In this document: positions 21,808 to 22,908 of the stretch, piece by piece
Layout of the letters: the number at the start of each line of letters is the position of its first letter
Numbering within the stretch: position 1 is the stretch's first letter
DNA from: CAYYYP01 sp964475985
Lineage (GTDB): Bacteria > Bdellovibrionota > UBA1018 > CAYHWW01
DNA: 22,908 nucleotides
Assembly: GCA_964475985.1 (NCBI GenBank)
Contig: CAYYYP010000051.1
Location: 1-22,908 of the forward strand
Reading direction: 5' to 3'
The notes under the pieces: model-generated
The model's input: the letters and a program-made list of their open reading frames with translations, nothing else
What the model was told of the DNA's origin: nothing
Database searches by the model: none
Program-made: the position numbers and the translations under genes

Positions 21808-22803
21808 CTACGCACGGACTTCATTTTCCAGCGGCAGGCCAAGGGAAAAATCTTTGACGTTCTGCAATGTTGTTATGGCAATATTATTTATTGCCTCCTG
21901 AGTTAGGAAACCCTGATGTGACGTAATCACCACATTCGGAAAAGTGAGAAGCCTAGCGAGGGTATCGTCCTGAATTCCTTCATTTGAACAATCCTGAAAG
22001 AAGATGCCCGTCTCTTCCTCATAAACGTCCAAGCCAGCGCCGCCTAGATGATGGTTTTTTAGATATTTTATCAATGCTTTGGTATCGATCACCCCACCCC
22101 GACCAGTGTTGATTATAATCGCCCCCGTTTTCATTTTGGAAAAGGCGCGCTCATCTATCATGTGCTTAGTTTCCAAGTTCAAAGGAACGTTCAAGCTAAT
22201 GACATCGGAGGATCTGAACAACACATCCAGTTCCACATATTCAACTGGTACCTGGATCGAAAATTTAGGATCTTTTGATGAATCAAAAGCAAGAATTCGG
22301 CAACCAAAGCCATGGAGAATTTTTGCCACGATCTTACCGATGCGACCCAGGCCCACTATGCCCACAGTCTTCCCGTGCATATCAAAACCTACAAGGCCTT
22401 CTAGGGAAAAATTCGACTCCCTTACTCGATTATAGGCGCGGTGGATTTTTCTGTTCAAGGTCATGAGGAGGGCAATCGTGTGCTCCGCAACCGAGTAAGG
22501 CGAATATTCTGGTACCCGCATAACAGTGATTCCGAGGCGTTGAGCGGCAGCAATGTCAACATGGTTGAAGCCCGCAGAACGAAGTGCGACAAGCCGCGTT
22601 CCGTTATTTTTTAATTTGCCCAAGGTTTCGGCATCCAGAAGGTCGCTTACAAAAGCGCAAACTACGGGAAACCCTAGGGCCAGCAAGGCGGTTTTTGACG
22701 TCAGTCTGGACTCAAAATAGGAAATTTCAAATCCATATTCCGCGTTTTGCTTTTCAAAAGTTTTTTTTTCGAATTGATGTGCGTCGAAAAATGCAATTTT
22801 CAT
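21808..22803 (-). CDS. ldhA: D-lactate dehydrogenase (fermentative, NAD-dependent)
   Basis: The 331-residue D-2-hydroxyacid dehydrogenase has the NAD-binding GIVGLGRIGKIVAKIL. Its catalytic triad R235 (NTGRGG), E264 (VYEEETG) and H296 (SHQGFLT) falls at the same residue numbers that I recall for the Lactobacillus D-LDH. LRSAGFNHVDI, VPEYSPYSVAEHTIALL and FFQDCSNEGIQDDTLARLLTFPNV are the LdhA-subfamily blocks rather than those of glycerate or phosphoglycerate dehydrogenases. It reduces pyruvate to D-lactate, re-oxidising NADH when respiration is limited. It is convergent with the beta-CASP gene. The 105 bp upstream to the window end holds no promoter I would trust. A GCAGG about nine bases before the ATG is a weak ribosome-binding site. 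Confidence 0.95.
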   Translation of the reverse strand: MKIAFFDAHQFEKKTFEKQNAEYGFEISYFESRLTSKTALLALGFPVVCAFVSDLLDAETLGKLKNNGTRLVALRSAGFNHVDIAAAQRLGITVMRVPEYSPYSVAEHTIALLMTLNRKIHRAYNRVRESNFSLEGLVGFDMHGKTVGIVGLGRIGKIVAKILHGFGCRILAFDSSKDPKFSIQVPVEYVELDVLFRSSDVISLNVPLNLETKHMIDERAFSKMKTGAIIINTGRGGVIDTKALIKYLKNHHLGGAGLDVYEEETGIFFQDCSNEGIQDDTLARLLTFPNVVITSHQGFLTQEAINNIAITTLQNVKDFSLGLPLENEVRA

Positions 22804-22908
22804 CTATCGAACCTGCATCACATCAACCAAGTTAAGCTAGAACAAATTATTTCGTGTACTGCCAAGGCTGATCTATAGTGCCCCCCGGGTAAAGCTGAAG
22901 TACGAACG

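Noticed and set aside
1..22908. CRISPR arrays, insertion sequences, integrases, tRNAs and prophage genes
   Set aside because: No repeated spacer units, transposase or integrase motifs, terminal inverted repeats or tRNA cloverleaf were seen; genes are densely packed and ordinary chromosomal types.

Overview
The window (about 45-50% GC by eye, no rRNA or tRNA seen) looks like a piece of chromosome from a free-living Gram-negative, respiring bacterium. The mix is a fused CcoN-CcoO cbb3 oxidase, a sigma-54 activator, two large secreted zinc proteases and an S23-type four-helix-bundle protein. That would fit the Bdellovibrionota/Oligoflexia or a neighbouring former deltaproteobacterial group. This assignment is an inference from gene content, not a marker-gene result.

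Layout: (1) 82-366 (+), a short S23-like four-helix-bundle protein. (2) 4717 down to 413 (-), a compact housekeeping operon: thyA, folA, an arginase/agmatinase-family hydrolase, a DUF4442 hotdog protein, and a secreted metzincin-like protease. The first three genes overlap by ATGA. (3) 4754-5326 (+), a Bcp peroxiredoxin with a lysine-rich tail, divergent from thyA. (4) 5419-7806 (+), a large secreted thermolysin/fungalysin-like protease. (5) 20252 down to 7800 (-), a 12.4-kb, 12-gene, same-strand array centred on a cbb3-type cytochrome c oxidase. Its order is CBS protein, stand-alone receiver, ccoI, ccoS, ccoNO (fusion), ccoQ, ccoP, ccoG, a SafE/DsbD_2-like membrane protein, an NtrC-type sigma-54 activator, a periplasmic CXXCH protein, and a PAS histidine kinase. 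(6) 20443-21804 (+), a beta-CASP metallo-beta-lactamase RNase, divergent from the array. (7) 22803 down to 21808 (-), a D-lactate dehydrogenase.

The most striking feature is regulatory. A near-consensus sigma-54 promoter (GG-N10-GC spacing, CTGGCACG-N4-CTGCT) lies on the minus strand at 20288-20305. It sits about 35-50 bp ahead of the first gene of the cbb3 array, and that array itself encodes an NtrC-family activator with a GAFTGA loop and a histidine kinase. A GAGACA/TGTCTC inverted repeat upstream is a possible enhancer. This suggests a self-contained module in which a two-component system drives its own synthesis together with that of the high-affinity terminal oxidase, its copper-loading ATPase (CcoI), CcoG and the assembly factor CcoS. 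A heme-type CXXCH protein encoded between kinase and regulator may supply a redox or electron-flow input. No FNR-type box was found ahead of the operon. The oxidase is also structurally reduced: CcoN and CcoO are one polypeptide, CcoP has a single c-heme motif, and no ccoH is present.

Two genes missed by ATG/long-ORF searching were recovered by reading: ccoQ (GTG start, 54 aa) and ccoS (55 aa). Several starts were revised, including TTG starts for the SafE-like protein and the beta-CASP RNase.
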